Shown here: positions 9,222 to 19,586 of the stretch, piece after piece
How positions within the stretch are numbered: the stretch's first letter is position 1
Layout: every line of letters starts with the position of its first letter
Assembly (NCBI GenBank): GCA_003537645.1
Contig: DPRM01000039.1
Span: 16,100-80,099 of the forward strand
Direction of reading: 5' to 3'
DNA: 64,000 bases
DNA from: Prolixibacteraceae bacterium
GTDB lineage: Bacteria > Bacteroidota > Bacteroidia > Bacteroidales > Prolixibacteraceae
Program-made: the position numbers and the translations under genes
The notes under the pieces: generated by a model
The model's database searches: none
The model's input: only the letters and a program-made list of their open reading frames with translations
What the model was told of the DNA's origin: nothing

Positions 9222-9611
9222 TTACCCGGTTATATTCAGCTCGCTAAAGATCTCGTGAAGTTTTTCAATATCAAATGGCTTCGACATAAAATCATCCATT
9301 CCATAAGAAATGCATGTATCACGGTCGTTATCCATTGTATTTGCAGTAATAGCTATTATCGGAATTCGTCTGTCCGAATTATTTATTTCTTCTTCTTCTC
9401 TTATTTTAACGGTTGCCTCTAATCCATCCATTACAGGCATCATCAAATCCATTAAAATAACATCATATTTATACTCACGAAACAACTCAACCGCCTCTAA
9501 ACCATTGTTAGCAATAGTTACTTCATGGTTATACTTTTTTAAACTGAACGTTACAACACGCTGGTTTAAAACATTATCCTCTACTAATAGAATTTTTAAA
9601 CTTTCACCCAT
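9222..9611 (-). CDS. Single-domain response regulator (receiver only)
   Basis: A 129-residue stand-alone receiver domain. The acidic pocket E11-D12, phospho-acceptor D55 in VILMDLMMPVMDG, the Thr of AITANT and the conserved Lys of SKPF are all present, so it should be phosphorylatable. It closely resembles receiver domains at the C-terminus of hybrid histidine kinases, with no output domain. CheY-like or phosphorelay roles are both possible. No kinase is adjacent. A 500-bp AT-rich gap separates it from the next gene. Confidence 0.9.
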   Translation of the reverse strand: MGESLKILLVEDNVLNQRVVTFSLKKYNHEVTIANNGLEAVELFREYKYDVILMDLMMPVMDGLEATVKIREEEEINNSDRRIPIIAITANTMDNDRDTCISYGMDDFMSKPFDIEKLHEIFSELNITG

Positions 9612-10114
9612 CGCAAATCTTACTAAACAACTACAGTACTTAATTCCTAAAAACAGTAAAAGGATACCCTCTGTTCTAATCTTTTTACATTATTATTATA
9701 ATTTTTAAATATAAATTAAAAAGATGAATATGAATATATCCTGTTAGTATCCTTGATATCTTTTTTATTGATTGCTTGTTTATTTAAAATTCATGTTTTT
9801 ATTTTCTTTTTTAAACTTGTTATTAACATCTTAAAACAATGAAAATAAATTAAGTAGTGAATATAGTAACAATTGTTAGTTCTTTAAGGTTTTAATAAAA
9901 TGAATCGCTGTTTCAGGGTAATTTTTGTTGATTGAGTATGCAATTAGTTTTTGTTAATTTTTCTTGTCTTTTCCTGAAAAATATTTAATACAAATATCAA
10001 TGAATATCTTTGCCATTAGTTTTTGATATTTTATAGTGAACTTATAAACATTGAATTTATAAGCTTGTTTAAAAGTTACTATTTTATCTGGTTATAAATG
10101 AAGGAATTGTAATA
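9612..10114. other. AT-rich intergenic region
   Basis: This 503-bp gap between divergent genes is strongly AT-rich with poly-T and poly-A runs. No open frame, tRNA or clear hairpin was seen. Its only identifiable signal is the promoter-like element at 10005-10012. It probably holds the promoters of both flanking genes. Confidence 0.5.
10005..10012 (+). promoter_or_regulatory. Candidate -7 element for the DUF4175-ybeY-mnmG run
   Basis: TATCTTTG matches TAnnTTTG exactly, placing a start site near 10019 and a leader of about 95 nt before the ATG at 10115. No good -33 TTTG is visible at the expected distance. Confidence 0.4.
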
Positions 10115-13100
10115 ATGGATAAAAACTATAAACAGTTTGTTGATAAGCTTAATTCTTACATTCGTAAGTTTTACCTTTATCAGTTGATAAGGGGGTTAAT
10201 GCTTTTTATCCTGATACTCATCTCGTATTTTGGAGTTGTTTCGTTACTCGAATACTTAAGTTATTTCGATCCAAAAGTTAAATTAAGCATCGCTATTTTT
10301 ACAGTTGTACTTACCTTATTTGTATTTATCTATTTTATTATCAGACCATTTATTAAACTATTTGGTGTTGGTAAAATACTTAGTTTTTATGAGGTTTCTG
10401 CACTTCTAAGTAAAAAATATCCCGAAATTAAAGACCGGTTAATAAACATTGTTGAACTTGCGGGTGAATCGCATTCTAATTATTCGAGTGAATTAACAAA
10501 AGCAAGTATAGATCAGAAAATTAATGAGTTAAAAGTATTTTCCTTTTCAGACGCTATCAGGTTAAAAGATTTAAAAGCGGTGTTTATTGCTTTTTCATTG
10601 GTTGTCGTGATTTTCTCTGCATGGTTTATAAGTTTTCCTGGTTTGTTTCAGGAAAGTTCGGTTCGTTTAATAAGATATCAGCAAAAGTTTGAAAAACCTG
10701 CCCCTTTTACCTTTTTTCTTAAAAATACCAACCTCGAAGTGGTGATTGGCGAATCAATAGATTTACAATTGGTTTGTGAAGGAAAGGAAATTCCGGCGAT
10801 GATGTATGTTAATATTGGTGGAAATAACTATTTAATGGCCAGTGAAGGTGATGTATTTCAATATACCATAGAAAATGTAAATAGTTCATTTTCTATTTAT
10901 TTTACTGATAAGAAGTATATTTCGGATGATTATAAAATTTCAGTAATAAGTAAACCTTTCATTTCTGAATTTACTGTCGATGTTCAGTCACCGTTTTATA
11001 CAGGCCTCCAAACAGAAACACTTCAAAATATTGGTGATTTAAAAATTGCTTCAGGAACAACTGTTAACTGGAAGTTTAAAACTGTTGATACCGATAGCCT
11101 GGAAATAGTATTTAGCGACAGTACAAAAATTTCGGGAATTAGTGCTGGAAATGTATTTGAGTTGAAAAAGACTTTTTTGCAAAATACTGAATACCGTGTT
11201 TCAATTAAAAATTCGAGACTGAAAGATGAAAGCAGTCTTGTTTATAAAGTTCAGGTTGTTCCTGATTTGTTTCCTGAAATAAAAGTTGTGCAGGTACGCG
11301 ATACTATTGATTTCAGAAGGTTTCATTTTAAAGGAAATATTATTGACGATTACGGTTTTCACCAACTTGCGTTTATAATTGCGGTTGAAGGAAAGGACAG
11401 TTTAATTAGTATTCCGGTAACTCCATTCTTTTTGAATCAGGATTTTTATTATTCGTTTGATTTTGAATCGGTTAAAAATTTTGGAAAATCTTTTAAATAT
11501 TATTTTGCCGTTTCTGATAACGATTTTATCAATCATTTTAAACGTACTATCAGTGAAACTTTTACTTTCAGTTTTCCTGATTATCAGGAAATACTGGCCA
11601 AAGAGAATGCTGATATGAACTCGATTGATCAGTTGTTAAACAAGAGTTCGAAATTAACTGAGGAAATTCAGCAGGAGTTCCAGAATTTTAAGATGAAACA
11701 AATTAATTCGAACATGTCTGATTACGAGAAATTTCAATCGGTAAAGGATATTGTGAATAAGAAGAATGAGCTTGAAAGTGTACTGGAACAGATTGCACAA
11801 CAAAATAAGGATGCCAATAATTTTCTGAATTCGTTTTCGGAAGACAAGGCTGAATTACTTAAAAAGCAACAACAAATTGATGATTTGCTGAATGAGGTTT
11901 TTAGCGATGAATTGAAAAAGCTATTTGATGAGTTCAACGAACTTGCCAAACAGTTTGATCCTAAAAAATTCGATCAGTTGTCGAAAGAAATGAATACCGG
12001 TTTGGATGATCTTTCAAAACAATTGGATAAAAATATGCAGTTGCTTAAAAAATTGAAAGTCGAACAGAAAGTTGAGCGGGTGTTGGAGGAGATGAAAAAG
12101 TTGGCAATTTCAGAGAAGCAAATTCAGGAAGAAATAAAGGACAAAGATAATTTGAGCAATGCTGCTGAATCTGAAAAAGCTAATTCGGATCATTTAAGTG
12201 AAATTGAAAAGGATTTTCAGGATGCAATTGAGTATAATAGTACGCTCGACAAGCCAATGAACTTGTTTAAGCTTGATGCCGAATTCGAAAATATTAAAGA
12301 TAATTACAAGGAAATATTGGACGAGATTAAAAAGAAGAACCGGAAGAAAGCTTCTGATAAAATAGGAGAGAATTCAAAAGCAATGGATGAATTGGCTTTT
12401 TCTATCGATCAAATGTTGAAAAGTAATAAGAAGAAAGAGAATAGTATCAATATTGAAGTTATAAAACAGATTCTTGATAATTTGATTTTGGTTTCGTTTG
12501 ATCAGGAGAAACTTTTAAATACTCTCGCTAAAATTGATTATAATAACCCTCTTATTAATCAATTGAAAATCAATCAGAAGAATATGCAGCAGCAGATAAG
12601 CTTTGTTAAAGATTCGCTTTATTCGTTGTCAAAACGGACTCCCGAAATTAGTTCTGTAATTAATAAGGAATTATTGGCGCTGGAGAACAATGTTGTTTCT
12701 TCGTTTGATAATCTGGAATCTGGAAATATTGGTGGTTCACGAATGTATCAGCAATATGTGATTACAGCAGCAAATAATCTGGCCCTATTTTTAAGCGAAG
12801 CGCTTGATAATATTAAGAAACAAGAAGAATCTGCCGGAAGTGGTGATGAAGATTGTGATAAACCAGGCGGAAAGGGATCGAAACCAAGTATGAGTAGTTT
12901 AAAGGAAAGTCAAAATTCGATCAAGGAACAACTGCAACAAATGATTGACCAGATGAAGAGTGGTGATATGGGTAAATTGAGCAAAAGTATTGGTCAAACT
13001 ATTGCACAACAAGAGGTTATGCAGCAACTTATTCGCGATATGCTAAATGGGACTGAAATGGGAAAAGAGGCAAAAGGACAGTTGCAGGCGGTTGAGCAGT

Positions 13101-13399
13101 TATTGGAACAATGGAGAAGAGATTTGATTAATAAGAACATTAGTAATGAGTTAATTAATCGTCAGAATTTGATTTTATCAAAATTACTTGAAGCTGAAAA
13201 ATCAGAATTTGAACGCGATTTTGATGATAAACGTGAGTCGAAAACAGCTACTGATATTAAGAAAGCAAACCCTGAAGGCTATTTTGAGTATAACAACAAA
13301 GCTAAAAACGAAAATGAATTGCTAAAAAGAAGCAATTACCAATTGCGGAATTTTTATGATCAGAAATACAACAACTTTTTAAACCAGATTAAAAATTAA
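10115..13399 (+). CDS. DUF4175-like membrane-anchored coiled-coil protein
   Basis: A 1,094-residue protein. Residues 1-95 hold two transmembrane segments (about 23-50 and 57-80), and a third lies near 165-185. A beta-rich, probably periplasmic region runs to about 510. A very long Lys/Glu/Gln-rich coiled coil follows (about 510-900), then a C-terminal region with MQQLIRDMLNG and RRDLINKN. This architecture matches the DUF4175 family of Bacteroidota, whose function is not established. The stop is 2 bp before the RsbW-like gene, so it probably leads an operon with that gene and ybeY. A structural role in the envelope is an inference from the layout. Confidence 0.8.
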   Translation: MDKNYKQFVDKLNSYIRKFYLYQLIRGLMLFILILISYFGVVSLLEYLSYFDPKVKLSIAIFTVVLTLFVFIYFIIRPFIKLFGVGKILSFYEVSALLSKKYPEIKDRLINIVELAGESHSNYSSELTKASIDQKINELKVFSFSDAIRLKDLKAVFIAFSLVVVIFSAWFISFPGLFQESSVRLIRYQQKFEKPAPFTFFLKNTNLEVVIGESIDLQLVCEGKEIPAMMYVNIGGNNYLMASEGDVFQYTIENVNSSFSIYFTDKKYISDDYKISVISKPFISEFTVDVQSPFYTGLQTETLQNIGDLKIASGTTVNWKFKTVDTDSLEIVFSDSTKISGISAGNVFELKKTFLQNTEYRVSIKNSRLKDESSLVYKVQVVPDLFPEIKVVQVRDTIDFRRFHFKGNIIDDYGFHQLAFIIAVEGKDSLISIPVTPFFLNQDFYYSFDFESVKNFGKSFKYYFAVSDNDFINHFKRTISETFTFSFPDYQEILAKENADMNSIDQLLNKSSKLTEEIQQEFQNFKMKQINSNMSDYEKFQSVKDIVNKKNELESVLEQIAQQNKDANNFLNSFSEDKAELLKKQQQIDDLLNEVFSDELKKLFDEFNELAKQFDPKKFDQLSKEMNTGLDDLSKQLDKNMQLLKKLKVEQKVERVLEEMKKLAISEKQIQEEIKDKDNLSNAAESEKANSDHLSEIEKDFQDAIEYNSTLDKPMNLFKLDAEFENIKDNYKEILDEIKKKNRKKASDKIGENSKAMDELAFSIDQMLKSNKKKENSINIEVIKQILDNLILVSFDQEKLLNTLAKIDYNNPLINQLKINQKNMQQQISFVKDSLYSLSKRTPEISSVINKELLALENNVVSSFDNLESGNIGGSRMYQQYVITAANNLALFLSEALDNIKKQEESAGSGDEDCDKPGGKGSKPSMSSLKESQNSIKEQLQQMIDQMKSGDMGKLSKSIGQTIAQQEVMQQLIRDMLNGTEMGKEAKGQLQAVEQLLEQWRRDLINKNISNELINRQNLILSKLLEAEKSEFERDFDDKRESKTATDIKKANPEGYFEYNNKAKNENELLKRSNYQLRNFYDQKYNNFLNQIKN

Positions 13400-13401
13400 T
13401 T

Positions 13402-13803
13402 TTGGAGCGCATTTTAGTCATATCGTCCGAATTAATTAATATAGACAAAGTAAGAATTTTTCTGAAGGATGTTTATGAGGAATTTCCTTTGAACATGAGA
13501 TCTTTCAATCAGGTTTTTTTAGGAATTAGTGAAGCTGTTAATAATGCTGTTTTGCATGGAAATAATCAGGATCCGCAAAAAAATGTTATTATAAAGCTAA
13601 ATCTTAATGGAAACGAGATGCATGTTGAGATTGAGGATGAAGGTGATGGATTTTGCGAGAGCATATTGTTCGATCCAACCTTGCCCGCGAGTATAAAATG
13701 CGAAAATGGACGCGGAATTTTTATCATGCAACATTTGGCCGATCAGGTTTATTTTAAAGAGAACGGAAGAAAAGTGTATATTATATTTACAATTCCCCAA
13801 TGA
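13402..13803 (+). CDS. RsbW-like anti-sigma factor / serine kinase (HATPase_c_2)
   Basis: A 133-residue GHKL ATPase domain of the RsbW/SpoIIAB type. The N-box is ISEAVNNAVLHGN, the G1 box is EIEDEGDGF, and the G2 box is NGRGIFIMQHLAD. The start is a TTG at 13402 just after the upstream stop, because the conserved N-terminal strand (ILVISSELINIDK) begins there; no ATG fits. Members usually bind or phosphorylate an anti-sigma antagonist or act as an output switch. No partner STAS protein or sigma factor is nearby. It overlaps ybeY by 4 bp (ATGA), indicating translational coupling. Confidence 0.85.
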   Translation: MERILVISSELINIDKVRIFLKDVYEEFPLNMRSFNQVFLGISEAVNNAVLHGNNQDPQKNVIIKLNLNGNEMHVEIEDEGDGFCESILFDPTLPASIKCENGRGIFIMQHLADQVYFKENGRKVYIIFTIPQ

Positions 13804-14222
13804 GTATTAATTATTGTAGCGAGGATGTTTCTGTTCCAAAAATTAAGAAACGGAAAATTAGTGGATGGATTAAGGAAACAATAATTTCTGAAGGAAAAAC
13901 ACCCGGAGAGATTTCCTTTATTTTTTGTTCTGATAATTTTTTGCTTGAAGTAAATAAGCAATATCTGAATCACGACTATTTTACTGATATCATTACTTTC
14001 GATTATGTAGAGAATAATGTTATTTCAGGAGATATTTTTATAAGTTGTGATAGGGTAAAAGAGAATGCAAAGGAGTTTAATGCTGAATTTTTAAATGAAT
14101 TGTCGCGAATTATAATTCATGGAGTTTTGCACTTGTGTGGATATAAAGATAAAAGTAAAAAAGACAAATTTTTGATGACGCAAAAGGAGGATTTTTACCT
14201 TAATGTGTTGTCAAATTGTTGA
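13800..14222 (+). CDS. ybeY: Endoribonuclease YbeY (rRNA maturation)
   Basis: A 140-residue YbeY family protein required for 16S rRNA 3'-end maturation and ribosome quality control. The family core is present: FIFCSDNFLLEVN, the LNHDYFTDIITFDY block and the metal-site helix HGVLHLCGYKD. The canonical motif is H-x3-H-x5-H. Here the third position is Asp (second Lys-Asp of GYKDK), so one zinc ligand is changed; I believe this variant is common in Bacteroidota, but I cannot verify that here. It is translationally coupled to the RsbW-like gene and sits 21 bp before mnmG. Confidence 0.92.
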   Translation: MSINYCSEDVSVPKIKKRKISGWIKETIISEGKTPGEISFIFCSDNFLLEVNKQYLNHDYFTDIITFDYVENNVISGDIFISCDRVKENAKEFNAEFLNELSRIIIHGVLHLCGYKDKSKKDKFLMTQKEDFYLNVLSNC

Positions 14223-14243
14223 TTAATAAATAAATAACGATAG

Positions 14244-16121
14244 ATGTTACCGTTTTACGATGTTATAGTTGTTGGAGGAGGCCATGCAGGTTGTGAAGCA
14301 GCTGTTGCTGCGGCAAATTTGGGTTCGAAAACATTGTTGATTACAATGGATATGACCAAATATGCGCAAATGTCGTGTAATCCGGCGATGGGTGGAATTG
14401 CAAAAGGTCAGATCGTTCGCGAAATTGACGCTTTGGGTGGTTATTCAGGTATTGTAACCGACAAGTCAAGCATTCAATTCCGGATGTTGAATCAGTCGAA
14501 GGGACCAGCTATGTGGAGTCCCCGTTCACAGTGCGACAGGGTTCGTTTTACCGAACTGTGGCGACATGTTTTGGAGAACACTCCTAATCTGGATTTATGG
14601 CAGGATGCGGTTATTTCGTTGCATATAAAAGATAATGTTGTTACAGGCGTAAAAACAAAAATTGGAGTTGATTTTTATTCAAAATCGGTTGTTTTAACAA
14701 ACGGTACTTTTCTGAATGGTCTGATGCATATTGGCAAAGCACAGATGGAAGGTGGTCGGATAGGAGAGAGTGCGTCGTATCATATTTCTGAACAATTGTT
14801 GAATGCGGGTTTTAAAACCGGGCGTTTAAAAACTGGTACTCCGGTTAGAATTGACGGTCGCTCAGTCGATTTTTCAAAGCTTACAGAACAAAGTGGTGAT
14901 GAAGTTGTCCGTAAATTTTCATTTTTACCTGAAATTGAATCAGGATTGAAGCAAAAAAGTTGCTGGATTACCTACACCAACGAAGAGGTTCACAGTATAT
15001 TGGAGGAAGGATTTGAAGATTCGCCAATGTATAATGGAACTATTCAGGGTACCGGACCACGATATTGTCCCAGTATTGAATCTAAAATTGTCACTTTTGC
15101 GGAGCGTACTTCTCATCAGCTTTTTTTAGAGCCAGAAGGGGAGGACACAATTGAGTTTTATCTAAATGGGTTTTCTTCTTCCTTACCATGGGATGTTCAG
15201 TTACGTGCTTTAAAGAAGGTGCCGGGCTTTGAAGATGTTCGTATTTTCCGTCCCGGATATGCGATTGAATATGATTATTTTGACCCTACACAATTGCTTC
15301 ATACACTCGAAACAAAACTCGTTAATAACCTCTTTTTTGCCGGACAGATTAATGGAACTACGGGTTATGAAGAAGCGGCGGCACAGGGATTGGTTGCAGG
15401 AATCAATGCTCATCAAAAAGTGAATGGATTAGAACCATTTATTCTGAAACGCGACGAAGCATACATCGGTGTTTTGGTTGATGATTTGGTTACAAAAGGT
15501 GTTGATGAGCCTTATCGTATGTTTACTTCAAGAGCTGAATATCGTATCCTTTTACGACAGGATAATGCTGATTTCCGTCTCACTTCCCGATCTTATGAAT
15601 TGGGATTGGCAAAGAAAGATCGGTATGATTTGCTTGTTGAAAAGAAAATGGCGGTTGATAAAATCATTGAATTTGTTTCTGAATTTTCGATTAAACCACA
15701 GTTTATCGATGCTATTTTAGCGGCAAAAGGTTCTTCGCCTTTGAAACAGGGAGTAAAATTAATTGACGTAATTCTTCGTCCGCAGATTTCAATTTTCGAT
15801 TTGATTGAGGATATTGTTCCTTTTAAAACATTTCTTAAGTTTTTGCCCATTGATCGGTTTAATGAATTTTTGGAATCAGCAGAGATTGCTATCAAATATG
15901 CTGGATATATTGATCGTGAAAAATTAGTGGCCGATAAATACAGAAGGCTTGAAAATATTAATATTTCCGGAAAATTCGATTACAATAGTATGTTGACAAT
16001 TAGTACGGAAGCCAGACAGAAACTCACTGAAATTCAACCCGAAACCATTGGCCAGGCCAGTCGTATTTCAGGGGTCAGTCCGTCAGATATTAATGTTTTA
16101 CTTGTTCTTTTGGGTCGTTAA
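14244..16121 (+). CDS. mnmG: tRNA uridine-5-carboxymethylaminomethyl modification enzyme MnmG
   Basis: A 625-residue FAD protein that with MnmE installs the cmnm5 group on wobble U34 of several tRNAs. The N-terminal dinucleotide fold [14 protein letters not shown] (residues 7-20) is followed by [12 protein letters not shown] and [29 protein letters not shown] stretch and the C-terminal helical domain involved in MnmE and tRNA contact complete it. Length and start are normal. The stop codon is immediately followed by a parS-like palindrome. The order ybeY-mnmG-apt-uvrC suggests a conserved housekeeping run. Confidence 0.98.
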   Translation: MLPFYDVIVVGGGHAGCEAAVAAANLGSKTLLITMDMTKYAQMSCNPAMGGIAKGQIVREIDALGGYSGIVTDKSSIQFRMLNQSKGPAMWSPRSQCDRVRFTELWRHVLENTPNLDLWQDAVISLHIKDNVVTGVKTKIGVDFYSKSVVLTNGTFLNGLMHIGKAQMEGGRIGESASYHISEQLLNAGFKTGRLKTGTPVRIDGRSVDFSKLTEQSGDEVVRKFSFLPEIESGLKQKSCWITYTNEEVHSILEEGFEDSPMYNGTIQGTGPRYCPSIESKIVTFAERTSHQLFLEPEGEDTIEFYLNGFSSSLPWDVQLRALKKVPGFEDVRIFRPGYAIEYDYFDPTQLLHTLETKLVNNLFFAGQINGTTGYEEAAAQGLVAGINAHQKVNGLEPFILKRDEAYIGVLVDDLVTKGVDEPYRMFTSRAEYRILLRQDNADFRLTSRSYELGLAKKDRYDLLVEKKMAVDKIIEFVSEFSIKPQFIDAILAAKGSSPLKQGVKLIDVILRPQISIFDLIEDIVPFKTFLKFLPIDRFNEFLESAEIAIKYAGYIDREKLVADKYRRLENINISGKFDYNSMLTISTEARQKLTEIQPETIGQASRISGVSPSDINVLLVLLGR

Positions 16122-16137
16122 TGTTCCACGTGGAACT
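16122..16137. promoter_or_regulatory. parS-like ParB-binding palindrome, site 1
   Basis: TGTTCCACGTGGAACT contains a perfect 14-bp palindrome, GTTCCACGTGGAAC. It matches the near-universal bacterial parS consensus TGTTtCACGTGaAACA at the CACGTG core and the GTT/AAC arms. It lies in the first bases after the mnmG stop, 14 bp before apt. ParB binding here is predicted, not shown. Confidence 0.6.
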
Positions 16138-16151
16138 TTTAAAATTATAAA

Positions 16152-16670
16152 ATGGAGCTTAAAAATTTTGTTCGTGTTATTGAAAACTATCCAATAGAAG
16201 GGATAAGTTTTAAGGATATTACCACTTTATTGAAGGAGCCTGTAGCCTTTAAACAGGTTGTTGATGAAATTTCGTCGTATTTTAACGGCAAAGGAATTAC
16301 CAAAGTTGTATCACTCGAATCGCGTGGTTTTATTGTTGGGGGAGCGGTTGCATATTGCATTAATGCCGGTTTTGTGCCAATTCGCAAAAAGGGAAAACTA
16401 CCTTCTGAACTCATCAGCGAATCGTATGAGTTGGAATATGGTGTTGATTCGATCGAGATGCATCTTGATGCTTTGACCGAAGACGACGTTGTTTTAATTC
16501 ATGACGATTTGTTGGCCACCGGAGGAACAGCCCTCGCAGCTTTGAATTTGGTGAAGCAAATGAACGTGAAAAAAATCTACTTGTCGTTTATCTGCGATCT
16601 GACTTTTATTAAAACTGAAAAGAAAGTAGAATTGGAAAATTTCGAATCCCATTCTGTCATTCAGTATTAA
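16152..16670 (+). CDS. apt: Adenine phosphoribosyltransferase
   Basis: A 172-residue purine salvage enzyme converting adenine and PRPP to AMP and diphosphate. The adenine-side loop region GISFKDITTLL, ESRGFIVGGAVAY and the PRPP-binding motif VVLIHDDLLATGGTA are all present. Family length is 170-180 residues, so the gene is complete. It lies between mnmG and uvrC on the same strand with short spacers, one of which carries the parS-like palindrome. Confidence 0.97.
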   Translation: MELKNFVRVIENYPIEGISFKDITTLLKEPVAFKQVVDEISSYFNGKGITKVVSLESRGFIVGGAVAYCINAGFVPIRKKGKLPSELISESYELEYGVDSIEMHLDALTEDDVVLIHDDLLATGGTALAALNLVKQMNVKKIYLSFICDLTFIKTEKKVELENFESHSVIQY

Positions 16671-16697
16671 TTTTCTTCCTACCCAAAAGCTTTTCTA

Positions 16698-18506
16698 ATG
16701 GTATTGAAAAATGCTGAATATCTTAAATCCCTGGTTTCGGTACTTCCCGATCAACCCGGAATATATCAGTATTTCGACCAAAGCGGAAAAATTATTTATG
16801 TCGGAAAAGCGAAGAATTTAAAGAAAAGGGTTACTTCTTACTTTGTAAAAAATCATCAGAATCGAAAAACAGAACTTCTTGTCAGGAGCATTTCAGACAT
16901 CAAACACATGGTGGTTGAAACCGAACAGGATGCTCTGCTACTCGAAAATAACCTGATAAAAAAGTATCAGCCCCGATATAATATCCGGCTGAAAGACGAC
17001 AAAACCTACCCGTGGATCGTCATCAAAAATGAACGGTTCCCAAGAGTATTTCAAACCCGAAATGTGATAAAGGATGGATCAACCTATTTTGGTCCATATA
17101 CCTCAGTTTTTACAGTGCGCATGTTGCTCGATTTTTTCAGGAAAACGTACAAGCTCCGCAATTGCAAACTGAATCTTTCTGAAGAGAATGTACGCCTGAA
17201 AAAGTTTAAAGTATGTCTGGAATATCACATCGGGAATTGTCTCGGACCCTGTGTAGGGAAACTGGAGCACGATCAGTACATGAAAAGTATTGATCAAATA
17301 AAGGAGATATTGAAGGGAAATATATCAGGAGTAATCAAATATCTCAAGGATTTGATGAACCAATATTCTTCGGAATACAAGTTTGAGGAGGCGGCTTTAA
17401 TAAAGGATAAGCTTGAATTGCTCGAAAAATTTCAATCGAAATCTGCTGTTGTTAGTAATACGATTAGTGATGTCGATGTTTTCACAATCGATCAGGATGA
17501 AGATTTTGCATATATCAATTACCTGAAAATTATTCAGGGAGCAATCATGCAAACCTATACTTTGGAACTAAAAAAAGTATTGGACGAATCGCCGGAAGAA
17601 TTATTGGAACTCGCCATTGTTGATATCCGTCAGAAAATATTCAGTAATGCGAAGGAAATTTTAGTTCCCATTAAATTGGATTATGAATTGGAAGGTGTAA
17701 AATTTCTGATTCCAAAACAGGGCGACAAAAAGAAGTTGCTCGATTTGTCGGAGCGGAATGCAAAATATTACCGGATCGAAAAGCAAAAGCATACATCGGT
17801 GCCGAGGACCGAAAAAAATGCGAACCGTGTTTTGGAGACTATGCAAAAAGATCTGCAATTAAAATCTCAACCAGTGCACATCGAGTGTTTCGACAATAGT
17901 AATTTACAGGGAACAAATCCGGTTGCTTCGTGTGTGGTTTTCAGAAATAGCAGACCTTCGAAAAGAGATTATCGCCATTACAACGTAAAAACAGTGGAAG
18001 GTCCAAATGATTTTGCGTCGATGGAGGAAATTGTTTTCCGAAGATACCGGCGTTTGATTGACGAAGAAAATTCGTTACCGCAGTTGATTGTTGTTGATGG
18101 AGGGAAGGGTCAGTTGGGCGCTGCATTAAACGCACTTGAAAAATTAGGCCTGCGTGGCAAAATTGCAATTATCGGAATTGCAAAAAGATTGGAAGAAATT
18201 TATTTCCCCGGCGATTCGGTTCCATTGTATCTTGACAAAAATTCGGAGACACTGAAAATTATTCAGCAGATGCGCGACGAAGCCCACCGTTTTGGAATTA
18301 CATTTCACCGCAACAAACGATCGGGTGAATTTATAAAATCGGAACTCGAAAATATTTCAGGAATAGGAGAGAAGACGATAACTGCGGTTTTAAAGCGTTT
18401 TAAGAGCGTCGAGAATTTAAAAAAACAAGGGTACCGCGTGGTTGCCGACGAAATAGGCGATTCTAAAGCACGTATAATCTTCAATTTTTATAAGCTAAGC
18501 TATTGA
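16698..18506 (+). CDS. uvrC: Excinuclease ABC subunit C
   Basis: A 602-residue nucleotide excision repair nuclease that makes both incisions around UvrB-bound lesions. The N-terminal GIY-YIG nuclease reads PGIYQYFDQSGKIIYVGKAK (residues about 19-38). A UvrB-interacting UVR helix pair lies near 205-240 (YKFEEAALIKDKLELL). The RNase H-like second nuclease starts near 395 (IECFDNSNLQGTNPVAS, IVVDGGKGQLGAA). A C-terminal helix-hairpin-helix (ISGIGEKTITAVLKRF) closes it. An intrinsic terminator follows directly. Confidence 0.98.
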   Translation: MVLKNAEYLKSLVSVLPDQPGIYQYFDQSGKIIYVGKAKNLKKRVTSYFVKNHQNRKTELLVRSISDIKHMVVETEQDALLLENNLIKKYQPRYNIRLKDDKTYPWIVIKNERFPRVFQTRNVIKDGSTYFGPYTSVFTVRMLLDFFRKTYKLRNCKLNLSEENVRLKKFKVCLEYHIGNCLGPCVGKLEHDQYMKSIDQIKEILKGNISGVIKYLKDLMNQYSSEYKFEEAALIKDKLELLEKFQSKSAVVSNTISDVDVFTIDQDEDFAYINYLKIIQGAIMQTYTLELKKVLDESPEELLELAIVDIRQKIFSNAKEILVPIKLDYELEGVKFLIPKQGDKKKLLDLSERNAKYYRIEKQKHTSVPRTEKNANRVLETMQKDLQLKSQPVHIECFDNSNLQGTNPVASCVVFRNSRPSKRDYRHYNVKTVEGPNDFASMEEIVFRRYRRLIDEENSLPQLIVVDGGKGQLGAALNALEKLGLRGKIAIIGIAKRLEEIYFPGDSVPLYLDKNSETLKIIQQMRDEAHRFGITFHRNKRSGEFIKSELENISGIGEKTITAVLKRFKSVENLKKQGYRVVADEIGDSKARIIFNFYKLSY

Positions 18507-18510
18507 AATA

Positions 18511-18545
18511 AAAATGCTTAAACCGTGAAAGTTTAAGCATTTTTT
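18511..18545 (+). terminator. Intrinsic terminator after uvrC
   Basis: A 13-bp perfect stem (AAAATGCTTAAAC with GTTTAAGCATTTT), a 7-nt loop and a T tract begin 5 bp after the uvrC stop. The flanking A-run means it could also terminate rsgA transcription from the other side. Confidence 0.88.
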
Positions 18546-18570
18546 GTGTTGTATTTTTGAATGAACCAGA

Positions 18571-19515
18571 TCAGTTTCGGTATTTTTCTTCCGAATTTAG
18601 TAATCCGACGTAGGTATCGTACCTGCTCTCCGCAATTTGGCCATCTGTCACCGCTTTTTTTACTGCGCAACCAGGTTCATGGGTATGGGTGCAATTGTAG
18701 TACTGGCAATTATTCAAAAGTTGAAACATTTCCGGAAAATAATGTGAGATTTCCTCTTTTACCATTTCCAGCAACCCAAAACCTTTTATGCCCGGAGTGT
18801 CGATAATAAATCCGCCAAAGTCCAGGTCTATCATTTCTGAATAGGTGGTAGTGTGTTTGCCGGAGTGATGCGAATCTGAAATAATTCCTGTTTTTAACAT
18901 TAAGCCCGGCTGAATGGAATTGATGATGGTTGATTTGCCCACTCCTGAATGTCCGGAGAGAACATTCGTTTTATCTTTAATCATCAGTTTCAATTCCTCA
19001 ATACCGATATTCTTTTTTGCTGAAATTTTTAAACATTTGTAGCCGGCAGCTTCATAAATATCAATTAAAGAATTCATTAATAGTGTTTGCTCTTCGTCGT
19101 ACAGGTCAGTTTTATTGAAGATGATGCGGCAGGGAATTCGGTATGCTTCGGCCGAAACAAGAAAACGATCGATAAAAGTGGTGGTGGTAACCGGATGTTT
19201 AATGGTTACAATCAGGAAAGCCTGATCGATGTTGGCTGCAATGATATGCGATTCTTTCGAAAGGTTGGGAGATTTCCGGATGATGTAATTTTTCCGTTCT
19301 ATTATGTTTGTTATAAGCCCCGTAACTAGGCCTTCAGAATTGTTATCTTCCTTTTGTTCAGTTATTTCTACATGGTCGCCAACAGCAATGGGATTGGTGC
19401 TCCTGATTCCTTTTATTCTGAAATTTCCTTTAATTCTACATTCAATTGAGTTTCCATCGTCGGTTTTTACGGTGTACCAACTTCCGGTCGATTTTATTAC
19501 AATACCTTTTTTCAA
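18571..19515 (-). CDS. rsgA: Ribosome small subunit GTPase RsgA
   Basis: A 314-residue circularly permuted GTPase that checks late 30S subunit maturation. An N-terminal OB fold (residues about 1-75) is followed by the permuted G motifs: G4 NKTD near 140, the P-loop GHSGVGKST near 190 and DTPGIKGF near 240. The C-terminal zinc module with [14 protein letters not shown] follows. The order G4-G5-G1-G2-G3 is diagnostic. It stands alone between the uvrC terminator and a palindromic intergenic element. Confidence 0.97.
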   Translation of the reverse strand: MKKGIVIKSTGSWYTVKTDDGNSIECRIKGNFRIKGIRSTNPIAVGDHVEITEQKEDNNSEGLVTGLITNIIERKNYIIRKSPNLSKESHIIAANIDQAFLIVTIKHPVTTTTFIDRFLVSAEAYRIPCRIIFNKTDLYDEEQTLLMNSLIDIYEAAGYKCLKISAKKNIGIEELKLMIKDKTNVLSGHSGVGKSTIINSIQPGLMLKTGIISDSHHSGKHTTTYSEMIDLDFGGFIIDTPGIKGFGLLEMVKEEISHYFPEMFQLLNNCQYYNCTHTHEPGCAVKKAVTDGQIAESRYDTYVGLLNSEEKYRN

Positions 19516-19586
19516 TGCTTATTTTCGCTTTAGATTAATTACTAATAATACCTTTGAAACTCTGAGTCTAATCCGAAAGTCGGGTG

